Shown: positions 8,502-16,690 of the stretch, piece by piece
Layout: each line of letters starts with the position of its first letter
Numbering within the stretch: position 1 is the first letter of the stretch
DNA from: Acidimicrobiaceae bacterium
GTDB lineage: Bacteria > Actinomycetota > Acidimicrobiia > Acidimicrobiales > UBA8592
Length of the DNA stretch: 64,000 nt
Assembly (NCBI GenBank): GCA_024641655.1
Contig: JAHECR010000002.1
Location: 1-64,000 of the forward strand
Reading direction: 5' to 3'
The notes under the pieces: model-generated
The model's input: the letters and a program-made list of their open reading frames with translations, nothing else
Told to the model about the DNA's origin: nothing
Database searches by the model: none
Translations under genes and position numbers: made by a program

Positions 8502-9329
8502 TCACTCCCATCGGAACGCCGGCGGCCTGCGCTCGCCAAATGCCTTGCCGGCCTCGTCGGAGTCGGCATACCGCTTGACCCGCGTGGTGTAGTCCTGCTC
8601 GGTGCGGTACCCCTCCTTGAGGTCCATGTACTCGACGCGGTTGGCGGACTCCTTCGCCAGGCGCACCGCGATGGGACTCTTCGCTGCGATCTTGTCGGCC
8701 AGCGCCCGGGCGGTTGCCATCAGCTCGTCGGGCTCCACGACGGCCTCGATGCACCCGCGTCGGTAGAGCTCCTCGGCTCCCACGTACTCGCCGGTGAGGA
8801 ACATCCGTTTGGCGAGATAGGGGCCCACGAAGCGCTGCGTGGCCTTGACGCCACCGAGCACACCGACGTTGATCTCGGTGAGGGCCATCTCGAAGCGGGG
8901 GGTGGCGACCACCATGTCGCACAAGCCCACGAGCATCGCCCCCGCACCGATAGCCTTGCCGTCGATGGCGCCGATGACGGGAACCGCGCAGTCGTAGAGC
9001 GAGAAGAAGGTGCGGCGTGGGAGCAGCCCGGAGTCAAGCTGGTCACGCGGGTCGCCCTGCGGCGCGTCGTCCTCGGGGCGGCCGTCGGGACGGTGACGCT
9101 TGGGCGAGTCGACCAAGTCGACCCCGGCGCAGAAGACCTTGCCGGTCGCGTTGAAGATGGCGACGTTGACGTCGCGTCGAGCTCCGAGCGACTCGAAGGC
9201 GACCGCCAGCTCGCGCCACGTCGGGGTGTCGAGGGCGTTGACCGGTGGTCGGTCCAACGTCACGATCGCGACCTTGTCGGCCACCTCGACCCGAACGTTC
9301 TCCAGCTCCGCTTCCATGTGCTCCCTCAT
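8502..9329 (-). CDS. Enoyl-CoA hydratase/isomerase family protein
   Basis: This 275-residue crotonase-fold protein has the first oxyanion strand VFCAGVDLVD near residue 68 and the second IDGKAIGAGAMLVGLCD near 125. Glu in ALTEINVG matches one of the two catalytic glutamates. The C-terminus ends FGERRPPAFRWE, a common ECH tail. Its ATG overlaps the stop of the upstream SDR gene (ATGA), so translation is probably coupled. It likely hydrates a 2-enoyl-CoA or opens a ring CoA-thioester; the substrate is not known. Confidence 0.92.
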   Translation of the reverse strand: MREHMEAELENVRVEVADKVAIVTLDRPPVNALDTPTWRELAVAFESLGARRDVNVAIFNATGKVFCAGVDLVDSPKRHRPDGRPEDDAPQGDPRDQLDSGLLPRRTFFSLYDCAVPVIGAIDGKAIGAGAMLVGLCDMVVATPRFEMALTEINVGVLGGVKATQRFVGPYLAKRMFLTGEYVGAEELYRRGCIEAVVEPDELMATARALADKIAAKSPIAVRLAKESANRVEYMDLKEGYRTEQDYTTRVKRYADSDEAGKAFGERRPPAFRWE

Positions 9330-10087
9330 CGCAGATAGTTGTAGCCGCCGTCGACCATGAGCGTGGTGCCGGTCACGTAGGCCGCATCGTCGCTACACAG
9401 GTACACGACCGATCTGCCGATGTCTGTCTCGGCATCGCCGAGCCGACCGAGCGCGACGTCGGGGATCACCAGGTCCTCGTACGCGCCAGTCTCGCCGTCG
9501 AAGAAGTCCATCCCGGGCGTGTCGGCGAGCGGGCAGACGGCGTTCACGCGGATGCCGTAGCGGCCCCACTCGACCGCGGCCACACGAGTGAGCACCCGGA
9601 TGGCCTCCTTGGCCATCGCGTAGCCACCCATCACCGGCCGGGGCAGGATCGATGCGCCCGACCCCATGTTCACGACACAACCCTTGGTGAGACGCAGGTG
9701 ATCGAAGCTCGCCTGGAGCATCCGGAAGGTGCCCATCGGTCCCGACTGCCACATCGACTCGAGCTCGTCCTCGGTGAGCCGGCGGATGGTGTTGTAGGCG
9801 AGCGTCTGCGCGTTGTTGACCACGATGTCGAGGCGGCCCCACTCGGCAACGGTTGCGGCGACCACCTCGTCGACCGACTCGCGTTGCTCGACGTCGCCGG
9901 GAGTCACGAGCGCGGCGCCGGTGCCGCGGTGGGCGATCTCGCCGGCGACCGACTCGAGCTTGCTCGGTGTGCGGCCCATCAGCGTGACCATGGCTCCTTC
10001 GCCGGCGAGCGCTAGGGCGACGCCCCGGCCGATGCCCTGGCCCGCGCCGGTGACGATGGCGACCCGCCCTTGGAGACGGCCGGTCAC
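9326..10087 (-). CDS. SDR family NAD(P)-dependent oxidoreductase
   Basis: This 253-residue SDR has TGAGQGIG at residues 13-20, NNAQ in place of NNAG near residue 90, and the catalytic YAMAK. Its C-terminus has the MVDGGYNYLR motif of FabG-like proteins. The start is GTG at 10087, overlapping the LLM stop in the arrangement GTGA, and its own stop overlaps the next ATG. It therefore sits tightly inside an LLM-SDR-ECH operon. It is likely a 3-hydroxyacyl-CoA or ring-alcohol dehydrogenase in the pathway of this cluster. Confidence 0.93.
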   Translation of the reverse strand: MTGRLQGRVAIVTGAGQGIGRGVALALAGEGAMVTLMGRTPSKLESVAGEIAHRGTGAALVTPGDVEQRESVDEVVAATVAEWGRLDIVVNNAQTLAYNTIRRLTEDELESMWQSGPMGTFRMLQASFDHLRLTKGCVVNMGSGASILPRPVMGGYAMAKEAIRVLTRVAAVEWGRYGIRVNAVCPLADTPGMDFFDGETGAYEDLVIPDVALGRLGDAETDIGRSVVYLCSDDAAYVTGTTLMVDGGYNYLR

Positions 10088-10965
10088 AGCTCGACCGTGG
10101 AGGCGATGACCGTCTCGGCGAAGGTGCCGAGCTCGTCGGTGACCTCCTCCTGGCTCTTTCCCCGCAGCGCGATGACGAGTCGGTCGACCCCCAGCGCCGC
10201 CATCTCCTCGGCTTCCTCGATGGTTCGGGCCCCGCCCACGGTCATCTCGATCGTGTTCGGGTCGCGCCCGATCCGCTCGGCTTCCTCGCGCACACCTCGG
10301 ATCACCGATCGCAGCGTCTGCTGCAGGTCGAGGCCGGGTGGGACCCACGGGAAGTAGCCGTCTCCGACGGTCGCGGCGCGCCGCAAGGCGGCCGGCGACG
10401 CGCCACCGATGTGCAGCGGGATGGTGCCGCGCGGTGGGCTCGGGTCGCAGCGCACCGACCTGAGCGTGACGTGGTCGCCCTCGTACGTGGTGACCTCCTC
10501 GGACCACAGGGCCCTGAGTGCACCGATGTACTCGTCCATGCGCTTCCCGCGGTTGGTGAACGACATGCCGACGGACTCGTACTCCTCGGGGAGCTCACCG
10601 ACACCGATACCGAGCTCGAGGCGGCCGCCCGACAGGTAGTCGACCGTGGCCGCGGTCTTGGCCAGCACCGTCGGCTGGTGCTCCGGCAGGATCACGACGT
10701 TGGTGCCGAGTCTGATGGTGCTCGTCCCGGCAGCCACGAACGCGAGCCAGGCCAGCGGATCGGGAATTCCGCCCCGGCGCCACAGCCGATCCATCTTCCC
10801 GTCGAGCGACCCGCTGTAGGGCGTCACGCCATCGCCGACGGCGACGACGACGTGCTCGGGGCACCACAGCGACTCGAACCCGACGGCCTCCGCGGTCTGG
10901 GCCATGTGCAGGGCGCGATCAGGCTCCGGGAACGAGGTGCTCGCGAAGACGATCCCCCACTTCAC
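10084..10965 (-). CDS. LLM class F420-dependent oxidoreductase
   Basis: This 293-residue protein starts MKWGIVFASTSFPEPD from a GTG. It carries the WCPEHVV motif near residue 34, TNVVILPEHQPTVLAKTAATVDYLS near 92-116, and GIGVGELPEEYESVG. The length and motifs fit TIGR03619-like F420 enzymes. Downstream genes overlap by four bases. Its place between an ECH and an SDR suggests that an F420-linked redox step belongs to the same acyl-CoA route, which is inference. Confidence 0.9.
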   Translation of the reverse strand: MKWGIVFASTSFPEPDRALHMAQTAEAVGFESLWCPEHVVVAVGDGVTPYSGSLDGKMDRLWRRGGIPDPLAWLAFVAAGTSTIRLGTNVVILPEHQPTVLAKTAATVDYLSGGRLELGIGVGELPEEYESVGMSFTNRGKRMDEYIGALRALWSEEVTTYEGDHVTLRSVRCDPSPPRGTIPLHIGGASPAALRRAATVGDGYFPWVPPGLDLQQTLRSVIRGVREEAERIGRDPNTIEMTVGGARTIEEAEEMAALGVDRLVIALRGKSQEEVTDELGTFAETVIASTVEL

Positions 10966-11004
10966 GAGCGGTCCCCGTTCTCGACCACGCCGACGTTCAC
11001 GACG

Positions 11005-11799
11005 TCAGTCCTTCTTCTCGAACTGCGCGAGCTTGGCCTTGAAGTTCTCGACGGTCTCGGCGATGTCGGGGGTGGCGAACGACTCCTGCTCGGCGGCACA
11101 CGCGAACGGAGAGACCAGCAGCGTGGCCTGCCGCAGGTGCAGGTTGATGGCCCGCTTGGTCTCCTCGAGTGCTTGTTGGGGCTTGGAAGCCAGGCGGTGC
11201 GCGAGCTCGAGCGTCTTGTCCATCAACTGATCACCGGGCACGGCGAAGTTGGCGAGGCCGATCTCGACGCACTCCTTGGCCGGGATGCGCTCACCGGTGA
11301 GCAGGTAGTACTTGGCCTTGAGGATCGACATGAACAGCGGCCACTGCACCGCGCCGCCGTCGCCGGCCACGAGGCCGATGTCGACGTGGGGGTCGGACAT
11401 GAACGTCTCCTCGGCAACGAAGACGATGTCACAGGAGATGGCGACGCTGCATCCGAGGCCGGTAGCGGGGCCGTTCACCGCGGCGATCATCGGCTTGGGG
11501 CACTCGAGCATGGCATCGAGCACCCGCTGGGCGCCGCGCATCGACTCGCGCCGCCGGATCTGCGACTCGTAGTCCTTGATGAAGTTGGGAATGTCGCCGC
11601 CTGCGGAGAAGGCGCGACCCTCGCCGGTCAGCACGATCGAGCGCACCGAACGGTCGAGGGAGAGGTGGTACCAGACCTCACGCATCGCCTCGTGCATGGC
11701 ATCGCTGAACGCGTTGAGCTTCTCGGGGCGGTTCAGCTTCAAGATGGCGACGGGTCCGTCGCGTTCGATGATCAGCTCGTCGATGGGCTGGTACGGCAT
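11005..11799 (-). CDS. Enoyl-CoA hydratase/isomerase family protein
   Basis: This 264-residue crotonase-family protein has the oxyanion strands RAFSAGGDIPNF near residue 63 and VNGPATGLGCSVAIS near 107. The catalytic region reads DPHVDIGLVAGDGGAVQW, with Asp where many hydratases have the first Glu. This variant is common in actinobacterial ECHs of uncertain chemistry. A GGGAG ribosome site precedes the ATG. It lies between the acyl-CoA ligase (81 bases upstream) and the LLM gene, all on the minus strand. Confidence 0.91.
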   Translation of the reverse strand: MPYQPIDELIIERDGPVAILKLNRPEKLNAFSDAMHEAMREVWYHLSLDRSVRSIVLTGEGRAFSAGGDIPNFIKDYESQIRRRESMRGAQRVLDAMLECPKPMIAAVNGPATGLGCSVAISCDIVFVAEETFMSDPHVDIGLVAGDGGAVQWPLFMSILKAKYYLLTGERIPAKECVEIGLANFAVPGDQLMDKTLELAHRLASKPQQALEETKRAINLHLRQATLLVSPFACAAEQESFATPDIAETVENFKAKLAQFEKKD

Positions 11800-11880
11800 G
11801 TGGGGGTTCTCCCGTTGGGTTGCAGTTGTGGGTTGGATGGGGCCGTCTGTTGGACGGGGACGATCGTTGGGATGCGGGAT

Positions 11881-13464
11881 TCAGGACGCGAGGATCGCTC
11901 GGGCCTGCACGCGGAGCTCCGTCTTGAGGACCTTGCCGGTGGCGTTGAGGGGCAGTTCGGTCACGAAATGGACGTAGCGGGGCACCTTGAAGTTCGCCAT
12001 CTCGGCGCGAGCGAAGGTGAGGATCTCGTCAGCGGTGACGTCGGGGCCCGTGGGGATGACGAACGCCATGCCCACGTCTCCGAGGCGTTCGTCGGCGACG
12101 CCGATCACCGCGACTTGGGCGACACCGGGGTGCTTGGCAAGCGTGGCCTCGATCTCCGCGGGGTAGGCATTGAAGCCGCCGACGGTGAACATGTCCTTGA
12201 GTCGGTCGGTGATGACCAGGTTCCCGTCGGAGCGGAACAGACCGATGTCGCCGGTGTGGAACCAGCCATCGGGATCGATTGCCTGCGCGGTCGCCTCGGG
12301 ATCGTCGAGGTACCCCCGCATGATCGTGTAGCCCCGCACGAGCACCTCGCCCTGCTCACCCGGGGCCAGGGCGTTGCCGTCGGCGTCGACGATCTTCACC
12401 TCGAGGCCCGGGAGCGGCTTGCCCACGGTGTTGGTGACGACCTCGGGCGGTTCACCGGCTGGCACCAGCGAGACGGTGCCCGACGACTCGGTGATACCGA
12501 AGCCGTTGCGCACCTCGGGCACGCCGAGTTTCTCGATGATGTCGGTGACCAGTGTCGGGGGGAACCCGGCGGCACCAATGGTGACACACCGCAGCGACGA
12601 GAGGTCGTACTTCTCGCGATTCGGGCTCTGCAGCATCGCCTGGAACACGGTCGGGGGCCCGGGGAACACGCTGACCCGGTCGTCCTGGACGCGCTGCATC
12701 ACCGCGTCGGGATCGAAGACGAGGTGAGGCAGGATCGTCATGCCACGCATGAAGGCGGCCAGGATGCCGACGTGCAGCCCGAACGAGTGGAAGAACGGGA
12801 GCACCACGAGCATCCGATCGCCATGGCGCAGATCGAAGACGTTGCAGAGGTTGTGGTACACGGTGCACACAGCCTGATGCTCGAGCATGACGCCTTTGGG
12901 CGCGCCCGTGGTACCCGAGGTGAACAGTACATGGCACAGGTCGTTCGGGCCGACGGCGGCAGCACGCTCGGCCCGCTGCGCCTCGGTGATCTGATCGGCG
13001 CGGGCGAGGAACGCTTCGCGGTCCTCGGCATCGTCGTGCGCACTGCCGTGGAGCACGACGATGTGCTCGAGATGGTCGAGGTCGTCGCGGCTCTGGAGGA
13101 TCGACGCGTAGTCGGTGTCGAGGAAGTCCGACACGGTGAACACGAGCCGGGCCTTGGACCGGTTGAGGATATAGGCCGCCTCGGATCCCTTGAACCGGGT
13201 GTTGACGGTTACCAGCGTGGCACCGGCGCAGTGCACGGCCAGCGCTGCCTGGATCCACTCGAGTGTATTGGGCGCCCAGATGGCCACCCGGTCACCGGGT
13301 TCGACGCCCCACGCCATGAGCGCCTTTGCGTTCTGACGGATGCTCACGACGAGCTCGGCGAACGAGAGCGAGACCGAACCATCGCTGAAGGCCTCGTCGT
13401 CGGCGAAGCGCGCCGCCGCGTCGTCGAGAAGCGCAGGAATCGTTGGCCAAGGTGCGTGTTCCAC
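11881..13464 (-). CDS. Acyl-CoA synthetase (AMP-forming), FadD3-like
   Basis: This 527-residue ANL-superfamily ligase has the AMP/ATP loop FTSGTTGAPKG near residue 170, GFGITESSG near 330, the hinge GWFHTGDIG near 405, and a C-terminal Lys in NATGKVLKTEL. The N-terminal pattern (WAPNTLEWI, VNTRFKGSEAAYIL) resembles FadD3, the ligase for the steroid-derived HIP acid. The start is set at GTG 13464, 8 bases after a minus-strand TACGTT. An ATG at 13545 would leave only 17 bases to the divergent gene. It would charge a carboxylic acid with CoA using ATP and start the downstream beta-oxidation genes. Confidence 0.9.
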   Translation of the reverse strand: MEHAPWPTIPALLDDAAARFADDEAFSDGSVSLSFAELVVSIRQNAKALMAWGVEPGDRVAIWAPNTLEWIQAALAVHCAGATLVTVNTRFKGSEAAYILNRSKARLVFTVSDFLDTDYASILQSRDDLDHLEHIVVLHGSAHDDAEDREAFLARADQITEAQRAERAAAVGPNDLCHVLFTSGTTGAPKGVMLEHQAVCTVYHNLCNVFDLRHGDRMLVVLPFFHSFGLHVGILAAFMRGMTILPHLVFDPDAVMQRVQDDRVSVFPGPPTVFQAMLQSPNREKYDLSSLRCVTIGAAGFPPTLVTDIIEKLGVPEVRNGFGITESSGTVSLVPAGEPPEVVTNTVGKPLPGLEVKIVDADGNALAPGEQGEVLVRGYTIMRGYLDDPEATAQAIDPDGWFHTGDIGLFRSDGNLVITDRLKDMFTVGGFNAYPAEIEATLAKHPGVAQVAVIGVADERLGDVGMAFVIPTGPDVTADEILTFARAEMANFKVPRYVHFVTELPLNATGKVLKTELRVQARAILAS

Positions 13465-13472
13465 GAGCAGAG

Positions 13473-13478
13473 AACGTA
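13473..13478 (-). promoter_or_regulatory. -10 element upstream of the acyl-CoA ligase gene
   Basis: TACGTT on the minus strand ends 8 bases before GTG 13464. It supports the shorter ligase start and a near-leaderless transcript. Confidence 0.5.
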
Positions 13479-13562
13479 GTGCAGCAGTGCGACGGATGAC
13501 ACCTGCGTCACCTAGGATCCGGGACGCCCTCGCTACAGGAACCATCAGGAGAAGGTCGACCC

Positions 13563-14456
13563 ATGGGATTGCTCGAAGGACGCGTCGTGATCGTGACCGG
13601 TGCCGGCCGGGGCCTCGGCCGGTCCCATGCTCTGCACCTTGCCGCCGAGGGCGCCACGGTCGTGGTCAACGATCTCGGTGTGTCGCTGCACGGGCAGGCT
13701 GAGGAGAAGTCACCGGCCGACGACGTCGTCGACGAGATCGTTGCCGGCGGAGGCACCGCTGTCGCGAACGGCGCCTCGGTCACCGATTGGGCGGCGATGC
13801 AGCAACTCATCGCGGGCACCGTCGACCAGTTCGGCGACCTCCACGCGGTGGTCAACAATGCCGGATTCCTGCGAGACCGCATGATCACCGGCATGTCCGA
13901 GGAGGATTTCGACTCGGTCATCGAGGTCCATCTCAAGGGAACGTTCTGCGTGCTCAAGCACGCGTGTGACTACTGGAGGAGTCAGGGCAAGGCGGGCAAG
14001 CCGGTGTCGGGTCGTATCGTCAACACCACCTCGGGCTCGGGCCTTTTCGCCAATGTCGGTCAGGCCAACTACGGCTCGGCCAAGTCGGCGATCGCCACTC
14101 TGACACAGGTCGCGGCGCTCGAGATGCAGCGCTACGGGGTGACCTGCAACGCCGTGTCCCCCATTGCCGCGACCCGCATGCTCGCCACCATCGGCAAGGT
14201 GGCCACCGAGGGGCAGTGGGATCCCCTCGACCCCGCCAACATGTCACCGGTCGTTGCCTGGCTGTGCAGCGAGGAAGCTGGTTGGCTCTCCGGCCAGGTC
14301 ATCCGCGTGGACGGCAACAAGGTGCAACGGGTCACGGGCTGGGCCGTCGAGGGCATGTTCGAATCCGCCGGCCACGAGGCCATCGAGGTCGGCGAGGTGG
14401 GCATGGGCCTGCGCAAGCTCTACGGCACGCTGCCGGCCGGCCTCGTCATCAAGTAG
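13563..14456 (+). CDS. SDR family oxidoreductase (Rv3548c / MFE-2 dehydrogenase-like)
   Basis: This 297-residue SDR has TGAGRGLG at residues 13-20, then VVVNDLGV, typical of the dehydrogenase domain of multifunctional enzyme 2 and of Rv3548c. NNAGF is near residue 99 and YGSAK near 178. It is longer than a FabG because of a C-terminal extension (residues 255-297). A strong AGGAGAAGG site precedes the ATG. It is divergent from the FadD3-like ligase. In mycobacteria Rv3548c lies in the KstR2 regulon for steroid C/D ring breakdown. A 3-hydroxyacyl-CoA dehydrogenase role is likely; the substrate is inference. Confidence 0.92.
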   Translation: MGLLEGRVVIVTGAGRGLGRSHALHLAAEGATVVVNDLGVSLHGQAEEKSPADDVVDEIVAGGGTAVANGASVTDWAAMQQLIAGTVDQFGDLHAVVNNAGFLRDRMITGMSEEDFDSVIEVHLKGTFCVLKHACDYWRSQGKAGKPVSGRIVNTTSGSGLFANVGQANYGSAKSAIATLTQVAALEMQRYGVTCNAVSPIAATRMLATIGKVATEGQWDPLDPANMSPVVAWLCSEEAGWLSGQVIRVDGNKVQRVTGWAVEGMFESAGHEAIEVGEVGMGLRKLYGTLPAGLVIK

Positions 14457-14509
14457 CACGGCGACGATCGACGGCTACGGCCTCTCGCCGCGTTCGGCGT
14501 GAGGCGCAT

Positions 14510-14561
14510 GGTGTCAGACACCTGTCCGTTTGTCCGGACATTCGGACAGGTGTCTGACACC
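14510..14561. repeat. Palindromic repeat, copy 1 (19-bp perfect arms)
   Basis: The arms 14510-14528 and 14543-14561 are perfect inverted copies. Each arm contains GGTGTC-N-GACACC, itself a palindrome, and the loop holds a third palindrome, TGTCCGGACA (14532-14541). A shorter version lies at 31730-31773. It sits between convergent genes just after an SDR stop codon, so it may terminate transcription in both directions. The nested design resembles REP-type dispersed repeats. Confidence 0.85.
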
Positions 14562-14572
14562 TTACGCTTGCG

Positions 14573-15631
14573 TCAGATCGACGAACGCTCGTAGCGGGAG
14601 AGGTGGTCGCCGGCGAGGGTGGTCAGGTCGATGACGCGCTGGTCGAGGTGGGCGAAGTCGACATCGGCCTGGCCCATCTGCTGGGACTCGTAGCGCCGCT
14701 TGACGCCCTCGGCGAGCGCTGCGACCTTCCAGTACTGGAAGGCCTGGTAGTACTCCACCGCCCCCACGTCGAAGCCGGTGGTCCGGGCGTAGCGTTCGAG
14801 GAGGTCGGCGCGGGTCGGGAAACCACCGGCAACCGTCGGGGGAACCTCCATCCACACCAGCGGGATCGAATCGTCGGGCAGATTCCAGTTGTTGAGCAGG
14901 AAACCGACATCGGCCAGCACGTCCCCGAGCGTCCACAGCTCCCAGTCGAGCACGGCCACGAGATCACCCGCGTCGTCGATCATGACGTTGCCGAGCCGAT
15001 AGTCGGAGTGCACGATCCCCGTGTAGCGCTGCGGCGGCATGGCATCGGTGAGCCGTCGAGCCAGATCGTCCATGACCGGCAACTCGCGGGTCTTGTTCGC
15101 GTTCCACACCTTCACGTAACGCGAGATCTGGCGTTCGAGAAACTGCTCCCTCCGGGCGAAACGCCCAAGATCGACGGCGTCGACGTCGACCCGGTGCATG
15201 TCAGCCATCACGTCGACGATCTGGTCGCCGGCGTGGCGGCGCACGGCCGCGTCGGGGAAGCACCGCTCTGCTTCTTCGGGGTTGTCGATGACGTGAGCGT
15301 CGATGTGCGCCATGACGTAGAACGCGGAGCCGTTGACCGCCTCGTCGCGGCACACCCCCAAGGCGTCGGGCACGGGCACCGCCGTCGGCCGGAGTGCCGC
15401 GATGACGTCGTACTCACGACCGACGTCGTGGGCCCGGCCGCCGGCCTCGCCCAACGGCGGGCGCCGCAGGACGAACCTGGCCCCGTCGGCGTCGGTCACA
15501 AGGTAGGTGAGGTTCGAGTGCCCGCCGGTAATGAGATCGAAGCGAAAGGGGGCGACGGAACCAGCGACGTTGGCCGCGAGCCAATCGCCAACCGCCATGA
15601 CCGCGAGACCGATCGGGTCGCCGTCAGTCAT
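14573..15631 (-). CDS. Phosphotransferase family protein (APH/ACAD10-like kinase fold)
   Basis: This 352-residue protein has an aminoglycoside-phosphotransferase fold. The Gly-rich loop TGGHSNLTYLV is near residue 35, the catalytic HSDYRLGNVMI near 218, and the metal-binding LDWELWTLGD near 237. Close homologues sit beside acyl-CoA dehydrogenase genes in actinobacteria and match the kinase domain of human ACAD10/11, which phosphorylates 4-hydroxyacyl-CoAs. Its ATG overlaps the stop of the DUF7065-like gene by 8 bases, so the two are translated together. A 4-hydroxyacid catabolic role is plausible but unproved. Confidence 0.88.
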   Translation of the reverse strand: MTDGDPIGLAVMAVGDWLAANVAGSVAPFRFDLITGGHSNLTYLVTDADGARFVLRRPPLGEAGGRAHDVGREYDVIAALRPTAVPVPDALGVCRDEAVNGSAFYVMAHIDAHVIDNPEEAERCFPDAAVRRHAGDQIVDVMADMHRVDVDAVDLGRFARREQFLERQISRYVKVWNANKTRELPVMDDLARRLTDAMPPQRYTGIVHSDYRLGNVMIDDAGDLVAVLDWELWTLGDVLADVGFLLNNWNLPDDSIPLVWMEVPPTVAGGFPTRADLLERYARTTGFDVGAVEYYQAFQYWKVAALAEGVKRRYESQQMGQADVDFAHLDQRVIDLTTLAGDHLSRYERSSI

Positions 15632-16637
15632 GGAGGCCCACCGGAACGCCGTCCTCGACGAGGTCGTGGTACTCGAGATGACCGGTGGCGGTGCGGCCGT
15701 CGGTGAACTCCCATGTCGCGGGTTGCTTCACGATGCGCAGCAGCGCCTCGTTGCCCTCGGGGTCGCGTTGGCGATGTCGGGCCGGGAGCCAGTTGCGTGG
15801 CGTCCCCCGAGCCGTGAGCTCCAGGTCGCCCGCGTGCACGGTGACCCCCACGCCACGAAGCTCGTGGTACGGAGCACCGGCATAGGTGTTCGTCATCGTG
15901 AAGTCGTCGACCACGCGGAAGGCGCCGTCGTGGAGCACGAAGCCGCTGCGCGTCTGTTTGGTGGGACCCACGGCACGGGTCAGCATGAACCCATTCCGGT
16001 CGTCGATGCACGCCGTGAGCCAGCGCAGGTAGATCTTCGCGTGCCAGTTGCGGGGACCCCACGAGTGATCCTTACCACCGCGACCGGATACCTCGAAGGT
16101 CCGATCACCGAGTCGGATCGTGCCGGTGACCGCGGTCATGTGCTGGTAGTGATAGTCGGCCTGGCCGGGCAGGAAGATCAGATGGTGCTGATCCTGGTCC
16201 TGCCCCATGACCGCCGTGAGGCCCGCCGACCGGCAGGTCAGCGACACGTCTGCGGGTTCGGTCGGGCTGGTCGAGAACGCTTCCTTGGGGTTCGTCAACA
16301 GCCACGGGTCGCGCAGCACCGTCATGTCGCCGGTGAACGCCACGGTGTTGACCCGCCACGGCTCGACCACCCCCCAGCGGAGTCCTCCGGCAGTGAGACC
16401 ATTCTCGCTGATGTCGGCGCGCTCGAACGTGAATGCCGCCGACCCGTCGGGGAGGTACACGCACGCCGACATCTCCGCGTAGTGGGCGTTGGGCCGGGCT
16501 CCGATGCGGAACCAACCGCCGACGTGCGCCTCGTCATCCCAGAAGTCGATGTAACGACTCTCGTTCCAGTTCTCCTGCGGCCCGGGCGTGTGGACACCCT
16601 CGTCGATGTCGGTCAGCAGCTCACCCATGACCGGCAT
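15624..16637 (-). CDS. DUF7064/DUF7065-like protein, function unknown
   Basis: This 337-residue protein has no signal peptide. A beta-rich lipocalin/AttH-like pattern runs through it: N-terminal WNESRYIDFWD, then GRGGKDHSWGPRNW near residue 180, resembling the carotenoid 1,2-hydratase/DUF7065 group. The DHSWG motif is the most striking conserved-looking site. The start at 16637 (MPVMG) is preferred; MGELL at 16628 is an alternative. It overlaps the APH-like kinase by 8 bases, and such pairs recur in actinobacterial fatty-acid or steroid clusters. No reaction can be assigned. Confidence 0.75.
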   Translation of the reverse strand: MPVMGELLTDIDEGVHTPGPQENWNESRYIDFWDDEAHVGGWFRIGARPNAHYAEMSACVYLPDGSAAFTFERADISENGLTAGGLRWGVVEPWRVNTVAFTGDMTVLRDPWLLTNPKEAFSTSPTEPADVSLTCRSAGLTAVMGQDQDQHHLIFLPGQADYHYQHMTAVTGTIRLGDRTFEVSGRGGKDHSWGPRNWHAKIYLRWLTACIDDRNGFMLTRAVGPTKQTRSGFVLHDGAFRVVDDFTMTNTYAGAPYHELRGVGVTVHAGDLELTARGTPRNWLPARHRQRDPEGNEALLRIVKQPATWEFTDGRTATGHLEYHDLVEDGVPVGLHD

Positions 16638-16690
16638 CCTTGCACACTCGGTCGCGGGCGGGAACGGCCTGAAGCTGGATCGGCTGCGGA

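Noticed and set aside
7191-9338. A 715-codon plus-strand open frame
   Set aside because: Same reason: it mirrors LLM, methyltransferase and ECH genes and has no domain signature.
10411-13479. A 1022-codon open frame on the plus strand opposite the ECH/LLM/ligase genes
   Set aside because: It is antisense to five well-supported proteins, has a repetitive composition (runs of Arg, Asp, Gly, Glu) and no recognisable domain. High GC leaves such frames open.
13464-13545. ATG 13545 as ligase start
   Set aside because: It would leave 17 bases to the divergent SDR gene and overlap the likely promoter; GTG 13464 has a -10 element and fits the family.
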